Shown one piece after another: positions 9,117 through 18,152 of a stretch of DNA of 63,881 nt. This stretch comes from Campylobacterota bacterium. GTDB taxonomy: Bacteria > Campylobacterota > Campylobacteria > Campylobacterales > Sulfurimonadaceae. The stretch covers positions 1 to 63,881 of the forward strand of contig JAMCPS010000022.1 in assembly GCA_023379705.1 (NCBI GenBank), written 5' to 3'. Numbering within the stretch: the first letter of the stretch is position 1; the number at the start of each line of letters is the position of its first letter. Under the pieces are notes generated by a model that saw only the letters and a list, made by a program, of their open reading frames with translations, had not been told where the DNA came from and did not search any database. The translations under genes were made by a program, and so were the position numbers.

Positions 9117-9147
9117 AATTCCCAAATATTTTGGGAATTTCATCCTT
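9117..9147 (+). terminator. Hairpin after the biotin carboxylase gene
   Basis: AATTCCCAAA (9117-9126), loop TAT, TTTGGGAATT (9130-9139): a perfect 10-base stem followed by a T/C-rich run. It lies 8 bases after the stop codon and separates this gene from the accessory island. Likely an intrinsic terminator. Confidence 0.7.
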
Positions 9148-9205
9148 CTTGTTTCACAATATTAATCATCAATAGTTTCTGATATAATTATCCAAAAGGG
9201 GTAAT

Positions 9206-9487
9206 ATGCGTACAATATCACATTTTATTTGGCGTAAACATGCGCTGGAGCGAATGTTGCAACGTAATATTTCCCGTGATGAAGTGATTTATTGTATATT
9301 GCATGGCGAAGAGATAGAATCTTATCCTGATGATACTCCATATCCCAGTTTGCTGGTTTTGGAGATTGGAACACAACCTCTTCATATTGTTATAGCGATA
9401 GATGATGATGTTTGTTATATTATCACCGCATATCGACCTAGTAATGATGAATTTGAAAATGATTATAAAACGAGGAAAAAGAGATGA
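9206..9487 (+). CDS. DUF4258 protein, probable toxin of a DUF4258/YgiT pair
   Basis: A 93-residue protein matching the DUF4258 pattern: WRKHALERMLQRNISRDEV, then a GEEIESYPDDTPYPSLLVL segment and IVIAIDDDVCYIITAYRP. DUF4258 proteins are found next to YgiT/MqsA-type zinc-finger proteins and are regarded as MqsR/RelE-like ribonuclease toxins. Here its last 4 bases overlap such a gene. TATAAT at 9183-9188 and AGGGG just before the ATG give it its own promoter and ribosome binding site. Toxicity is inferred from the family and context. Confidence 0.75.
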   Translation: MRTISHFIWRKHALERMLQRNISRDEVIYCILHGEEIESYPDDTPYPSLLVLEIGTQPLHIVIAIDDDVCYIITAYRPSNDEFENDYKTRKKR

Positions 9488-9717
9488 AAAAATGCCCATT
9501 ATGTCAAGGTTTTGTTGTCGATGGAAGCGCGACGTTTACGGTTGATTTGGGAGAAGGTATTGTAGTAGTGAGAGACATCCCGGCTCAGGTGTGCTCGCAG
9601 TGCGGCGAAGAGTGGCTAGATGATTCTACCGCTGCAAAATTAGAAAATATTGTTGAATCTGCACGTAAAAAGCATGTTACCGTTGAAGTGGCGCGTTGGA
9701 GTGAAGCGGTAGCGTAA
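9484..9717 (+). CDS. YgiT-type zinc-finger protein, probable antitoxin
   Basis: A 77-residue protein with two CxxC pairs (C4/C7 and C37/C40) that would bind zinc as in the N-terminal domain of MqsA/YgiT. The motif order (KKCPLC, then VRDIPAQVCSQCGEEWL) is typical. The C-terminal helix-turn-helix of full MqsA is absent; the short tail (residues 46-77) is a helix plus a VEVARWSE strand. It overlaps the DUF4258 gene by 4 bases. The next gene, the McrC-McrB chimera, begins only 5 bases after its stop codon. Confidence 0.75.
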   Translation: MKKCPLCQGFVVDGSATFTVDLGEGIVVVRDIPAQVCSQCGEEWLDDSTAAKLENIVESARKKHVTVEVARWSEAVA

Positions 9718-9722
9718 GTTCA

Positions 9723-10955
9723 ATGATTGTTCATGAATATGAAAAAATTGATCTAGTTATCCCTCCCGAATTTCGTCGTTATTTCTCTGAGAAATGGGGT
9801 GAAGTACGGGCAACGAACTATTGTGGCGCACTTAAAATTGGTAATAAAACGATCACCGTCCTTCCCAAAATTGATAAAAATAATGACGATGCCAATCTCC
9901 GTTATCTCACCTACATGCTCTCTTATGTTTATGATCTAAAAGTTGATGAGAGCGTTGCTTCCACTGATACTGAATCAAGTCCGATTTTAGAATTATTAAT
10001 TTCAATATTTTCCCGTGAATTGATTCGTGAGGTAGAAAAAGGGTTGTATCGTGAATATATTTCTGTACAGGATAATCTGCGAGTGATGCGGGGAAGATTT
10101 TTGGCGGGGATAGATGCACGGACGAATTTTGTAAGGGATAAAATCTATTGTGAATACGATGAATTCAGCCCTGACAATCCATTGAATGCTCTTTTTGCGT
10201 ATGCGATAAATGTATGTCGTCGTATTACGAAGAGGGATGATAATCGCCGAAAACTTGGGATGCTTCATCTGATGTTTGATGAGGTAAATCCCTATTACAA
10301 TCCCCATGCTACGTTTCATTGGCATCGACTTAATGAACGTTTCCGACATCTGTATCAATTAGCTTTGCTAATTTTAAAACACCTCAATATCCGTTTTGAT
10401 AAAGTGGGAACAAACGAGTGGGCATTTATGTTTGATATGAATGTGTTGTTTGAACAGTTTGTGGGTAAAATCGTCCAAAGCATTGAACCGACAGCCATTA
10501 TTCAAGCTGAAAACAATTTTGGTAATCTCAAACTAAAACCCGATATTTTGATTCCTAATCGCCTTATCATCGACACCAAATATAAAAAGGTCAATGATAA
10601 TGAGCTAAGTGTAACATTGTCATACTCTAAAGAACTGTTTAGTGTTCCTAAGAATTTGTATATCATCGGGACGATGAACACTGCGGATAAATCGATTGCC
10701 TTAGTCGATATTGCATTGCGCCGACGTTTTACTTTTGTACGGATGGAATCGATTGATGATTATTTACCTGATAACGTTAAAAAAATAAATGAGATTATCA
10801 GAGATCGACGTGGAGCCGACTACCTGATTGGTCATGCGTATTTTATGGGGAATAATGATGCAGCATTTGTGATGAAATACAAAATCCGTCCGCTTCTCGA
10901 AGAATACTTTTATGGGGAAGATATTGAAATAATTTTCGAGGGATTAATAAGCTAA
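9723..10955 (+). CDS. McrC N-terminal region fused to McrB C-terminal tail (chimeric remnant of a McrBC-type system)
   Basis: A 410-residue open frame with two unrelated parts. Residues 1 to about 290 match McrC-family proteins: the N-terminal HEYEKIDLVIPP, ALKIGNKTITVLPKID, NPLNALFAYAI, and a PD-(D/E)xK nuclease signature PDILIPNRLIIDTKYKK (Asp284 in DTKYK). From about residue 295 the sequence changes to the end of the McrB AAA+ GTPase: SYSKELFSVPKNLYIIGTMN with TADKS, ALRRRFTFVRME, and IGHAYFMGNND...IRPLLEEYFYG. The McrB Walker A and B motifs are absent, and the McrC part past DTKYK (QxxxY-type helix) is missing. The usual gene order is mcrB then mcrC, so a simple deletion cannot give this order. 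Activity as a 5-methylcytosine restriction enzyme is unlikely. Confidence 0.75.
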   Translation: MIVHEYEKIDLVIPPEFRRYFSEKWGEVRATNYCGALKIGNKTITVLPKIDKNNDDANLRYLTYMLSYVYDLKVDESVASTDTESSPILELLISIFSRELIREVEKGLYREYISVQDNLRVMRGRFLAGIDARTNFVRDKIYCEYDEFSPDNPLNALFAYAINVCRRITKRDDNRRKLGMLHLMFDEVNPYYNPHATFHWHRLNERFRHLYQLALLILKHLNIRFDKVGTNEWAFMFDMNVLFEQFVGKIVQSIEPTAIIQAENNFGNLKLKPDILIPNRLIIDTKYKKVNDNELSVTLSYSKELFSVPKNLYIIGTMNTADKSIALVDIALRRRFTFVRMESIDDYLPDNVKKINEIIRDRRGADYLIGHAYFMGNNDAAFVMKYKIRPLLEEYFYGEDIEIIFEGLIS

Positions 10956-11022
10956 CTTAATGAATAAGCATGACATGTTATGTAATAGATTTTTTGCACA
11001 ACTTTGATTGAAGAGATATGAT

Positions 11023-11085
11023 TTCGTTCGCGCTGAGCTTGTCGAAGGGTATTTTATTCATGGTTCGACAAGCTCACCACGAATG
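11023..11085. repeat. TTCGACAAGCTCA-type palindrome
   Basis: TGAGCTTGTCGAA (11034-11046) and TTCGACAAGCTCA (11064-11076) form a perfect 13-base inverted repeat around a 17-base loop. Flanking TTCGT and ACGAA extend the pairing. Sequences with this core recur between genes in many unrelated bacteria as REP-like elements. It fills the gap between the McrC-McrB chimera and the convergent lnt gene and may also act as a bidirectional transcription stop. I did not notice a second copy in the window. Confidence 0.75.
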
Positions 11086-11091
11086 GGACTT

Positions 11092-12309
11092 CTAATACAC
11101 CATTCCACTTCCTCCGCCGTTGGCGGAATGAAATACCATAGATCCATTTTTACGAGCATAAAAGCGTATGAGAAGATTTTGTAGCGTTGGTTCGATGGAA
11201 GGTTTAAACCACCCGTTGTTACTGATTGCAATTAAATACTTTGCATCCGGTGTATAAAGTTCCTCTCGTGTTGCTTCATAACAGATAGCATTGCGAAATT
11301 TTACCCCTTTGATAACAAAATCGGTCGGTTTATCAGCGGTTACGAAATTAGAACCCCCTTCAAATACATGACGATTGACCCAATCTTTTAAAATTTCCGG
11401 CAGCGGTATGTACTCTCCAAACGGGACAAGGATCGTTTTTTTAGCGACCGTGATCTCTCCTTTATTAAAGAAGTAGGAAACATTATAATGCAATGAATTT
11501 TCTTCGTGTAAGGTTCCTGTTACAATGGCAATGGATTGTGAACGCTTTAGCAGTTCTTTTTCTATCATAGGATAATGATTCATATAAAGAGCAAAAGCCG
11601 ATTCAGGCAAAACCACGAGATCGTATCCTTGATTAATGGCAAGATCTATTTGGCGAAAGTTTTCATCGATGATATCGCTCATCATGGATTCTTGCCATTT
11701 GAGGTCTTGCGAAATATCCGTAGAGATCAATTTTATACGTAAATCAGGTTTTACTGGAGGGAGATAGGTGGTCTGTATGACAAAAATTAGGGCTAAAAGG
11801 GGAAGGGCCTTTCGGTATTTCAAAAATAAAGAAGTAGAGGCAAGAACAGCTAAGGTTAGAGCAAATTGCCATTTTTCAAAGCCTATATAGCTTTCAATAA
11901 AAATCAATTCAGGCTGCATCCAGTTAAAGTCCATGGGCCACACATAGGTCAGTCCAAAGAGAATGAGCGCGCGTATCCATGGATTGTGAGTAAGTCCAAG
12001 TGAGCCATAGTAGAGGGCATAAACAACTCCAAAACCTAAAGCAACCCATATTTGAGCCCACCCAAGTCCGTAATACTGAAAACTGTAGCCTATCCAGTAG
12101 CACCATAGCAATCCGATCCAAAAACCGGCGATGGGTAAAGTACGTTTAGGTGCATGCAAAAGCCCGTACAATGCACCAAGAGCCATCAGCGTATTAAGTG
12201 CTTTTGAAGTTAGATGAAAATGTTCCCAGTAAATAAAAGCACTAAAAGCGATCGCGATAAGCAAGGGGAGAGTGAGAAGTTCGAAAGTTGTTTTTGATTG
12301 TAGTTTCAT
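11092..12309 (-). CDS. lnt: Apolipoprotein N-acyltransferase Lnt
   Basis: A 405-residue inner-membrane enzyme that adds the third acyl chain to lipoproteins. The N-terminal half is a string of about six hydrophobic segments. The C-terminal half is the nitrilase-like domain with the expected triad: Glu in LVVLPESAF, Lys in KKTILVPFGEYIPL, Cys in FRNAICYEATREE. It is about 100 residues shorter than the E. coli protein, mainly at the ends, which is common in this phylum. The ATG has no ribosome binding site, but a TATAAT ends 6 bases before it. Confidence 0.92.
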   Translation of the reverse strand: MKLQSKTTFELLTLPLLIAIAFSAFIYWEHFHLTSKALNTLMALGALYGLLHAPKRTLPIAGFWIGLLWCYWIGYSFQYYGLGWAQIWVALGFGVVYALYYGSLGLTHNPWIRALILFGLTYVWPMDFNWMQPELIFIESYIGFEKWQFALTLAVLASTSLFLKYRKALPLLALIFVIQTTYLPPVKPDLRIKLISTDISQDLKWQESMMSDIIDENFRQIDLAINQGYDLVVLPESAFALYMNHYPMIEKELLKRSQSIAIVTGTLHEENSLHYNVSYFFNKGEITVAKKTILVPFGEYIPLPEILKDWVNRHVFEGGSNFVTADKPTDFVIKGVKFRNAICYEATREELYTPDAKYLIAISNNGWFKPSIEPTLQNLLIRFYARKNGSMVFHSANGGGSGMVY

Positions 12310-12315
12310 GGGGAA

Positions 12316-12321
12316 ATTATA
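12316..12321 (-). promoter_or_regulatory. -10 box placed for a leaderless lnt message
   Basis: TATAAT on the minus strand, with 6 bases (TTCCCC) between it and the lnt ATG. A transcript from this box would begin at or next to the start codon. Inference from spacing and the lack of a ribosome binding site. Confidence 0.45.
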
Positions 12322-12375
12322 CCGATGTTAATCTCTTTTGAGTATAATGCAATCATATTTTATTCAAGGATTTCT

Positions 12376-12642
12376 ATGGAATTTATGTCCCAATTACTCC
12401 CGTTCGTTTTTTTGATTGCAATCATGTACTTTGTGATTATTCGTCCGCAACAGCAACAAGCCAAAAAGCACTCAGAGATGCTTGCCTCCCTTGTAAAAGG
12501 TGATAAAGTTGTTACCAATGGCGGTTTGATTGTCGAAATAAAAAAAGTTGAAGAGAATTTCTTCGCTGTTAAATTCAATAACGAGGTCGAAGGGCGTTTG
12601 GTTAAAGATGCTGTGACAAGAAAGTTCGAGGATGAAGCTTAA
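12376..12642 (+). CDS. yajC: Preprotein translocase subunit YajC
   Basis: An 88-residue single-span membrane protein that associates with SecDF. One hydrophobic helix (LLPFVFLIAIMYFVIIRP) is followed by the QQQQAKKHSEMLASLVKGDKV and TNGGLIVEIKKVEENF motifs of YajC. The ATG at 12376 is preferred over the upstream in-frame codon at 12325, because AAGGA lies 5 bases before it and the upstream residues are not YajC-like. Its end overlaps secD by 11 bases. Confidence 0.95.
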   Translation: MEFMSQLLPFVFLIAIMYFVIIRPQQQQAKKHSEMLASLVKGDKVVTNGGLIVEIKKVEENFFAVKFNNEVEGRLVKDAVTRKFEDEA

Positions 12643-14203
12643 TTACCGCGTAGTTTTACTCATATTTGCCACGATTTTCGGGCTTGTTTTTTCACTTCCT
12701 TCGTTGACTCAAAGTCAAAGCGGTGCGAAAATTACTTTGGGGCTGGATCTTCAAGGCGGTTTGCACATGCTTTTGGGTGTTAAAACCGAAGAAGCATTGA
12801 CCTCTCAACTCAAGTCCACGGCCTCTGGTATTAAACATTTTACAGAGCATAATGACATCCTTATCGATGGATTAAGCGCCAGTAACAATACGGTAGTCTT
12901 TGAACTTCTTGATGAAGATGATGCGGTAGTTATGGATGAATATTTGAAAAAGGTGGAGGGAACGGTTGTCCATTCTACTAAAGGACAATATTCTTTGGCA
13001 ATGACACCTGCTGCTATTGAAAAGCTAAAGGTACAATCAGTAGATCAGGCGATTGAAACGATTCGTAATCGATTGGATCAATTCGGACTTTCAGAACCTA
13101 CGGTTGCAAAGCAGGGGGTTGATAAAATCTTGGTTGAATTGCCGGGGATTAAAACTCCGCAAGAAGAGCAGCGTGCCCGTGAGCTTATCTCTCGTGCTGC
13201 AAAGTTAGAGATGATGGCAATCGATGAAGATCGTGCTATGCGCGCTAATGATGTCACCCAAATGGAAGCAGAAAGCTTTGGAGATAAACTTCTTGATGAT
13301 GCGATAGAGCCAAAGACAAAACATCTTGTTCATGAAATTGCAATTCTTGATGGAACCATGCTGACGGATGCGCAAGTGGGATACGATCAGAACAATCGAC
13401 CGGTTATCAATTTTACCCTCAACTCTGAGGGAGCCCAAATATTTGGAGACTTTACCGGTAAAAGTGTCGGTAAGCGTCTTGCGATCGTATTGGATGGAAA
13501 AGTTTATTCTGCTCCGGTGATCAATGAACGTATCGGTGGCGGTTCAGGACAAATCAGTGGTAATTATACGACTGCTGAAGCCAACGATCTCGCGATTGCA
13601 CTTCGTTCGGGCGCATTGCTTGCTCCTATTTATATGATGGAAAAACGTTCTGTTGGACCAAGCTTAGGGGCTGACAGTATCAAAGGGAGCATGATTGCGC
13701 TTCTTTCGGGTTTTGGAGTGGTTGTTTTGTTTATGATGTTCTATTATCGACGTGCAGGAGTGATTGCCAATATTGCGTTGGTTGTTAATATTTTACTGAT
13801 TATTGCAGTAATGGCACTTTTTGGAGCTACCCTCACTTTGCCGGGAATGGCAGGGATTGTTTTGACTGTCGGTATGGCGGTTGATTCCAATGTTATTATC
13901 AATGAACGGATACGGGAAATTCTTGCTGAAGGTTCGTCCGTAAAGCGGGCCATTGAAGTAGGATATGAAAATGCGATGCGTGCGATTACGGATTCTAATA
14001 TCACGACTTTGATTGCTGCGATTGCCTTGTACGTCTATGGAACGGGAGCCATCAAAGGCTTCGCGATCACGATTAGTATCGGTATTATTGCTTCCATGAT
14101 TACGGCTATTTTAGGGACTCATGGTATTTATATTATGCTGCTAGATCGTATTGAAAAATCCAAAGACACCGCCAAATGGTTTGGCGTGAAACGGAGTATG
14201 TAA
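12632..14203 (+). CDS. secD: Protein translocase subunit SecD
   Basis: A 523-residue RND-type membrane protein that uses the proton gradient to help the late steps of Sec export. It has an N-terminal membrane helix, the signature GLDLQGGLHMLLGV, the large periplasmic P1 region (including DQAIETIRNRLDQFGLSEP), and a C-terminal block of five membrane helices with GMAVDSNVIINERIREE-like sequence. Lengths are normal. It is placed between yajC and secF, with stop/start overlaps on both sides. Confidence 0.97.
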   Translation: MKLNYRVVLLIFATIFGLVFSLPSLTQSQSGAKITLGLDLQGGLHMLLGVKTEEALTSQLKSTASGIKHFTEHNDILIDGLSASNNTVVFELLDEDDAVVMDEYLKKVEGTVVHSTKGQYSLAMTPAAIEKLKVQSVDQAIETIRNRLDQFGLSEPTVAKQGVDKILVELPGIKTPQEEQRARELISRAAKLEMMAIDEDRAMRANDVTQMEAESFGDKLLDDAIEPKTKHLVHEIAILDGTMLTDAQVGYDQNNRPVINFTLNSEGAQIFGDFTGKSVGKRLAIVLDGKVYSAPVINERIGGGSGQISGNYTTAEANDLAIALRSGALLAPIYMMEKRSVGPSLGADSIKGSMIALLSGFGVVVLFMMFYYRRAGVIANIALVVNILLIIAVMALFGATLTLPGMAGIVLTVGMAVDSNVIINERIREILAEGSSVKRAIEVGYENAMRAITDSNITTLIAAIALYVYGTGAIKGFAITISIGIIASMITAILGTHGIYIMLLDRIEKSKDTAKWFGVKRSM

Positions 14204-15174
14204 TGGAATTATTTCGATATTCTAAACCGATTCCTCTTATGGCAAAATCCAAACTTGCAATGGGTATTTCCGTATTCATGGTGATTGCATCCTTGGTGAT
14301 TATTTTTACCAAAGGGTTGAACTTCGGGATTGATTTTGCCGGCGGTACAATTATTCAAGTCAAGTATGAGGGTGCTGCACCTATTGACACAATGCGTCAG
14401 AAACTCAGTGGTAATCGCATGTTTGAGGGTTCAAGCATCAATGAATTCGGTTCGCCTGATGAAGTGGTCATTCGTTTGAAAAACAGTTCAGAAAGTGTTA
14501 CGCGAGATATCGGAGATGTGACTCGTGAGCAGTTATCGGGAACGGGAACTTTTGAGATTCGCCGTGTTGACATCGTCGGAGCCAAAGTTGGAAGCGAATT
14601 GCGTGAAAAAGGGATAATGGCATTGACTTTTGCCATCATCGGTATTTTGCTTTATGTATCTTTTCGCTTTGAGTGGCGTTTTGCGGTAGCATCGGTCTTG
14701 GCACTTGCCCATGATCTTACCATTGCGGTGGGGGCTATCTCCCTTTTTCAATTGGATGTGAATCTGGATGTTATTGCGGCATTGCTAACGATTTTAGGAT
14801 ACTCGATTAATGATACGATTATCGTATTTGATCGAATCCGTGAAGAGGTTACGGCATCACAGGTAGCCAGTGTGAATGAAATTATTGATGATTCGGTTAC
14901 ACGAACCCTTTCACGTACGGTTTTGACATCATTGACCGTATTTATTGTTTTAGTAACATTGTTTGCATTTGGCGGGGAAATTATTCATACCTTTGCAACC
15001 ACATTGTTGGTGGGTGTTGTTGTCGGGACATACAGTTCGATTTTCGTGGCTTCCCCATTATTGGAAATGCTTGGATTTAATTTGAAAAATTATCGAGCTA
15101 AACTCTCTGAAAAAGCGGCAAGAGAAATCGAAAAAGAAAAAATGCGTGCTCAGTTTGAGCAGGGCATTGTTTAA
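14203..15174 (+). CDS. secF: Protein translocase subunit SecF
   Basis: A 323-residue partner of SecD. It shows an N-terminal membrane helix, GLNFGIDFAGGTIIQVKY, a shorter periplasmic domain ending ...VGSELREKG, and the membrane motif GYSINDTIIVFDRIREE. The ATG at 14203 shares its A with the secD stop codon (TAATG), which fixes the start better than the upstream in-frame codon at 14176. leuS follows 12 bases later. Confidence 0.97.
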   Translation: MELFRYSKPIPLMAKSKLAMGISVFMVIASLVIIFTKGLNFGIDFAGGTIIQVKYEGAAPIDTMRQKLSGNRMFEGSSINEFGSPDEVVIRLKNSSESVTRDIGDVTREQLSGTGTFEIRRVDIVGAKVGSELREKGIMALTFAIIGILLYVSFRFEWRFAVASVLALAHDLTIAVGAISLFQLDVNLDVIAALLTILGYSINDTIIVFDRIREEVTASQVASVNEIIDDSVTRTLSRTVLTSLTVFIVLVTLFAFGGEIIHTFATTLLVGVVVGTYSSIFVASPLLEMLGFNLKNYRAKLSEKAAREIEKEKMRAQFEQGIV

Positions 15175-15186
15175 TTAGGAGTTTTT

Positions 15187-17637
15187 TTGAATTACGTCCC
15201 CAAAGATATTGAAGTCAAATGGCAAAAATTTTGGCTTGAAAATAAAAGTTTTGAGCCAAGTGAAGATTTTAGCAAAGAGAAAAAATACATCTTGAGTATG
15301 TTCCCTTTTCCCAGCGGAAGACTTCATATGGGGCATGTGAGAAACTATACGCTTAGTGATACGTTTGCTCGTTATTACCGCCAGCAAGGGTTTAATGTTC
15401 TCCATCCGATCGGCTTTGACAGTTTTGGAATGCCCGCGGAAAATGCGGCGATTAAAAACGGTTCCCATCCAAAAGGGTGGACATACGACAATATCGACTA
15501 CATGAAAAAAGAGTTTGCTTCTTTGGGCTTTTCGTTTTCTAAAGAACGTGAACTTGCAACCAGCGATGAACTGTATACGAAATTCGAGCAGGGCTTTATC
15601 ATCGATATGTATGAAAAAGGACTGCTGTATCGTAAAAAAGGGATGCTCAACTGGTGTCCTCATGATCTGACGGTTTTAGCCAATGAACAAGTCGTGGACG
15701 GGTGCTGTTGGAGATGTGATACTCCCATCGTCAAAAAAGACATGAATCAGTATTATTTCAAGATTACCCAATACGGCGATGAACTGTTGGATGATCTTAA
15801 AAAGCTTGAAGGCGGTTGGCCTAAGCAAGTATTGACGATGCAGGAAAACTGGATTGGAAAGTCCAACGGTTTGGCATTTGACCTCTTTTTTGATGAGCCA
15901 AGTTTGCATAAACTTGATAATAAATTTAATGGTTTTGATGTCTTTACAACGCGTCCCGATACCATTTATGGGGTCTCTTATACGGCGTTGGCTCCTGAAC
16001 ACCCGATTGTGTCGTATATGATCGATAATGCATTGTTGAGTGAAGAGGTAGTTTCTCAAATCAAAGAGATGAAAAACAGTTCATCCATTGATCGTCAAAA
16101 AGAGAAAAGCGGCGTAGCGTTAGGTCTTAATGTCATTCACCCATTGACACAAAAAAGTATCCCGGTATGGATTGCTAATTTTGTCTTGATGGATTACGGC
16201 AGTGGCGCGGTTATGGCGGTTCCTGCCCATGATGATCGCGATTTTGATTTTGCCCGCAAATATGATTTGCCGATTCATGCGGTTATCAAACCATTGGACG
16301 CTGAGATTGACCCTAGTTGTGCGTATACGGAAGTGGGAGTACTTTTTAATTCTCAAGAGTTTGACGGGATCAACTCAAAAGAGGCACAAAGTAAAGTCAT
16401 TGATCATTTTGAGAGTTTAAAACTTGGAAAAAAGACAACCAATTACAAGCTTAAGGACTGGGGTGTTTCACGTCAGCGTTATTGGGGTGCACCGATACCT
16501 TTTGTCCATTGTGATGATTGTGGCCTTGTCATGGAGAAAAAAGAGAACCTTCCGATCGCCTTGCCTCATGACGTAGAGATAACGGGAGAAGGCAATCCGC
16601 TCGAAAAACATCCAACCTGGAAACACTGTAAATGTCCTAACTGTGGCAAAGACGCCATACGTGAAACCGATACAATGGATACTTTTGTCGAATCAAGCTG
16701 GTATTTCTTACGCTTTTGCGCCTCGCCGAAGAACTGGGAAAGTGAAGCTTTTTCAGCGGAACAAATAAAATATTGGATGGGTGTTGATCACTACATCGGT
16801 GGAATTGAACACGCGATTTTGCATTTACTCTATGCCCGTTTTTTCACCAAAGTGTTTAGAGATTTGGGATACGTTGAATTTGATGAGCCGTTTGAAAAAC
16901 TGTTGACGCAAGGCATGGTTCTCAAAGACGGGGCAAAAATGTCCAAGTCCAAGGGCAATACCGTCGACCCTGATGCAATTATTGAAAAATACGGAGCAGA
17001 TACCGCACGTTTATTTATCCTTTTTGCTGCTCCTCCGACGCAAGAGTTGGAATGGAACGACAGTGCCGTTGAAGGAGCATTTAGGTTTTTAAAACGGTTT
17101 GCCGATCGCAGCCAGTTTGCGCAAAAAACAGCCAGCTTGCCAAAAATTGACCATGCAACATTGTCCAAAGAAGAAAAAGCGGCTCGTAAAAAAGTGTATG
17201 AAGCACTCAAACGCGCGCAAGAAGTTTACAATGAGCGGTATACCTTCAACACGATGATTGCCGGTGTTATGGAAGCGATGAACGCATTGGGCGAGCAAAA
17301 TAATGCAAAAGTATGGACAGAAGGGTATTGGATCTTAACCTCGATTCTCGAACCGATTGTCCCTCATTTGTGTTGGGAACTTTCAAACACCCTTTTCGGC
17401 GGTAAAAATTTGGGTGCTCAAGCCGTCTGTGAAGAGGTTTTTGAGGTCGATGTTTTCACCTTTGGTGTCTCGGTCAACGGAAAAAATCGTGCGACGATTG
17501 AAGTAGGTGTTCAAGAGTCTCAAGAAACGATTATTGAGATAGCCAAAGCCTCCGTTGAAAAATGGATAGAGGGAAAAGAGATCGTCAAGGCAATCGTTAT
17601 TCCCGGCAAATTGGTCAACTTGGTCATTAAAGGATAG
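15187..17637 (+). CDS. leuS: Leucyl-tRNA synthetase
   Basis: An 816-residue class I aminoacyl-tRNA synthetase. The HIGH-type motif is [16 protein letters not shown], the KMSKS motif is [13 protein letters not shown], and an editing domain ([12 protein letters not shown] ... [13 protein letters not shown]) and a C-terminal anticodon region are present. Translation appears to begin at TTG (15187): TAGGAG lies 5 bases before it, and no in-frame ATG exists near the conserved start [15 protein letters not shown]. lptE follows 2 bases after the stop, the same neighbour as in E. coli. Confidence 0.96.
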   Translation: MNYVPKDIEVKWQKFWLENKSFEPSEDFSKEKKYILSMFPFPSGRLHMGHVRNYTLSDTFARYYRQQGFNVLHPIGFDSFGMPAENAAIKNGSHPKGWTYDNIDYMKKEFASLGFSFSKERELATSDELYTKFEQGFIIDMYEKGLLYRKKGMLNWCPHDLTVLANEQVVDGCCWRCDTPIVKKDMNQYYFKITQYGDELLDDLKKLEGGWPKQVLTMQENWIGKSNGLAFDLFFDEPSLHKLDNKFNGFDVFTTRPDTIYGVSYTALAPEHPIVSYMIDNALLSEEVVSQIKEMKNSSSIDRQKEKSGVALGLNVIHPLTQKSIPVWIANFVLMDYGSGAVMAVPAHDDRDFDFARKYDLPIHAVIKPLDAEIDPSCAYTEVGVLFNSQEFDGINSKEAQSKVIDHFESLKLGKKTTNYKLKDWGVSRQRYWGAPIPFVHCDDCGLVMEKKENLPIALPHDVEITGEGNPLEKHPTWKHCKCPNCGKDAIRETDTMDTFVESSWYFLRFCASPKNWESEAFSAEQIKYWMGVDHYIGGIEHAILHLLYARFFTKVFRDLGYVEFDEPFEKLLTQGMVLKDGAKMSKSKGNTVDPDAIIEKYGADTARLFILFAAPPTQELEWNDSAVEGAFRFLKRFADRSQFAQKTASLPKIDHATLSKEEKAARKKVYEALKRAQEVYNERYTFNTMIAGVMEAMNALGEQNNAKVWTEGYWILTSILEPIVPHLCWELSNTLFGGKNLGAQAVCEEVFEVDVFTFGVSVNGKNRATIEVGVQESQETIIEIAKASVEKWIEGKEIVKAIVIPGKLVNLVIKG

Positions 17638-17639
17638 GT

Positions 17640-18149
17640 ATGCGTATTTTTGCAGGGTGCATAATGGCGATAATAATGTTCACAGGGTGTGGATATGTAA
17701 GTGCTGCGCATTATGCACAATCAGTTGTCGGAGAAAGTGTCAGTACGGAAGTATTGATATCCGCAGAGGACCCGCAAAATACGGTAATTATTAAAGATGC
17801 CGTGGATACAGCTGTTATTACGAAGTTTCGAACGTCATTAACATCTAAAAATGCCTCACAAACCCATTTAAGAATTCAAATAGTTTCGGTTGGTTTTTCA
17901 CCGTTGCGCTACGATACCAACGGATACGTTGTTACGTATCGAACAACGGTAAACTTGGGAATAAATCGCATTACTTTTGAAAAGTCAAAAGGATATTCTA
18001 CGTTGGGAATGTATGATTTTGACATAGAACCCAATGCGATTATCTCCGATCAGGCGCGTTTTAATGCTATTAACTTGAGCGCTCAAAAGGCGATTGATGC
18101 ATTTATTGCGCAAATCGCGGCAGAAGGTTCGAATCCACCTAAGGAATAA
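17640..18149 (+). CDS. lptE: LptE-like LPS-assembly lipoprotein
   Basis: A 169-residue lipoprotein: short signal sequence with lipobox MFTGCGY (lipidated Cys17), then GYVSAAHYA. The C-terminal part has alternating strands (THLRIQIVSVGFSPLRYDTNGY, YRTTVNLGINR) as in LptE/RlpB, which plugs the LptD barrel that inserts lipopolysaccharide in the outer membrane. Direct position after leuS supports LptE even though the sequence is divergent. The GGDEF gene starts 3 bases after it. Confidence 0.75.
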   Translation: MRIFAGCIMAIIMFTGCGYVSAAHYAQSVVGESVSTEVLISAEDPQNTVIIKDAVDTAVITKFRTSLTSKNASQTHLRIQIVSVGFSPLRYDTNGYVVTYRTTVNLGINRITFEKSKGYSTLGMYDFDIEPNAIISDQARFNAINLSAQKAIDAFIAQIAAEGSNPPKE

Positions 18150-18152
18150 GCT

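Noticed and set aside
9206-11091. A complete novel defence system
   Set aside because: The McrC-like part lacks its C-terminal end and the McrB part lacks Walker A and B. The locus looks like a remnant with a TA pair rather than a working multi-gene system.
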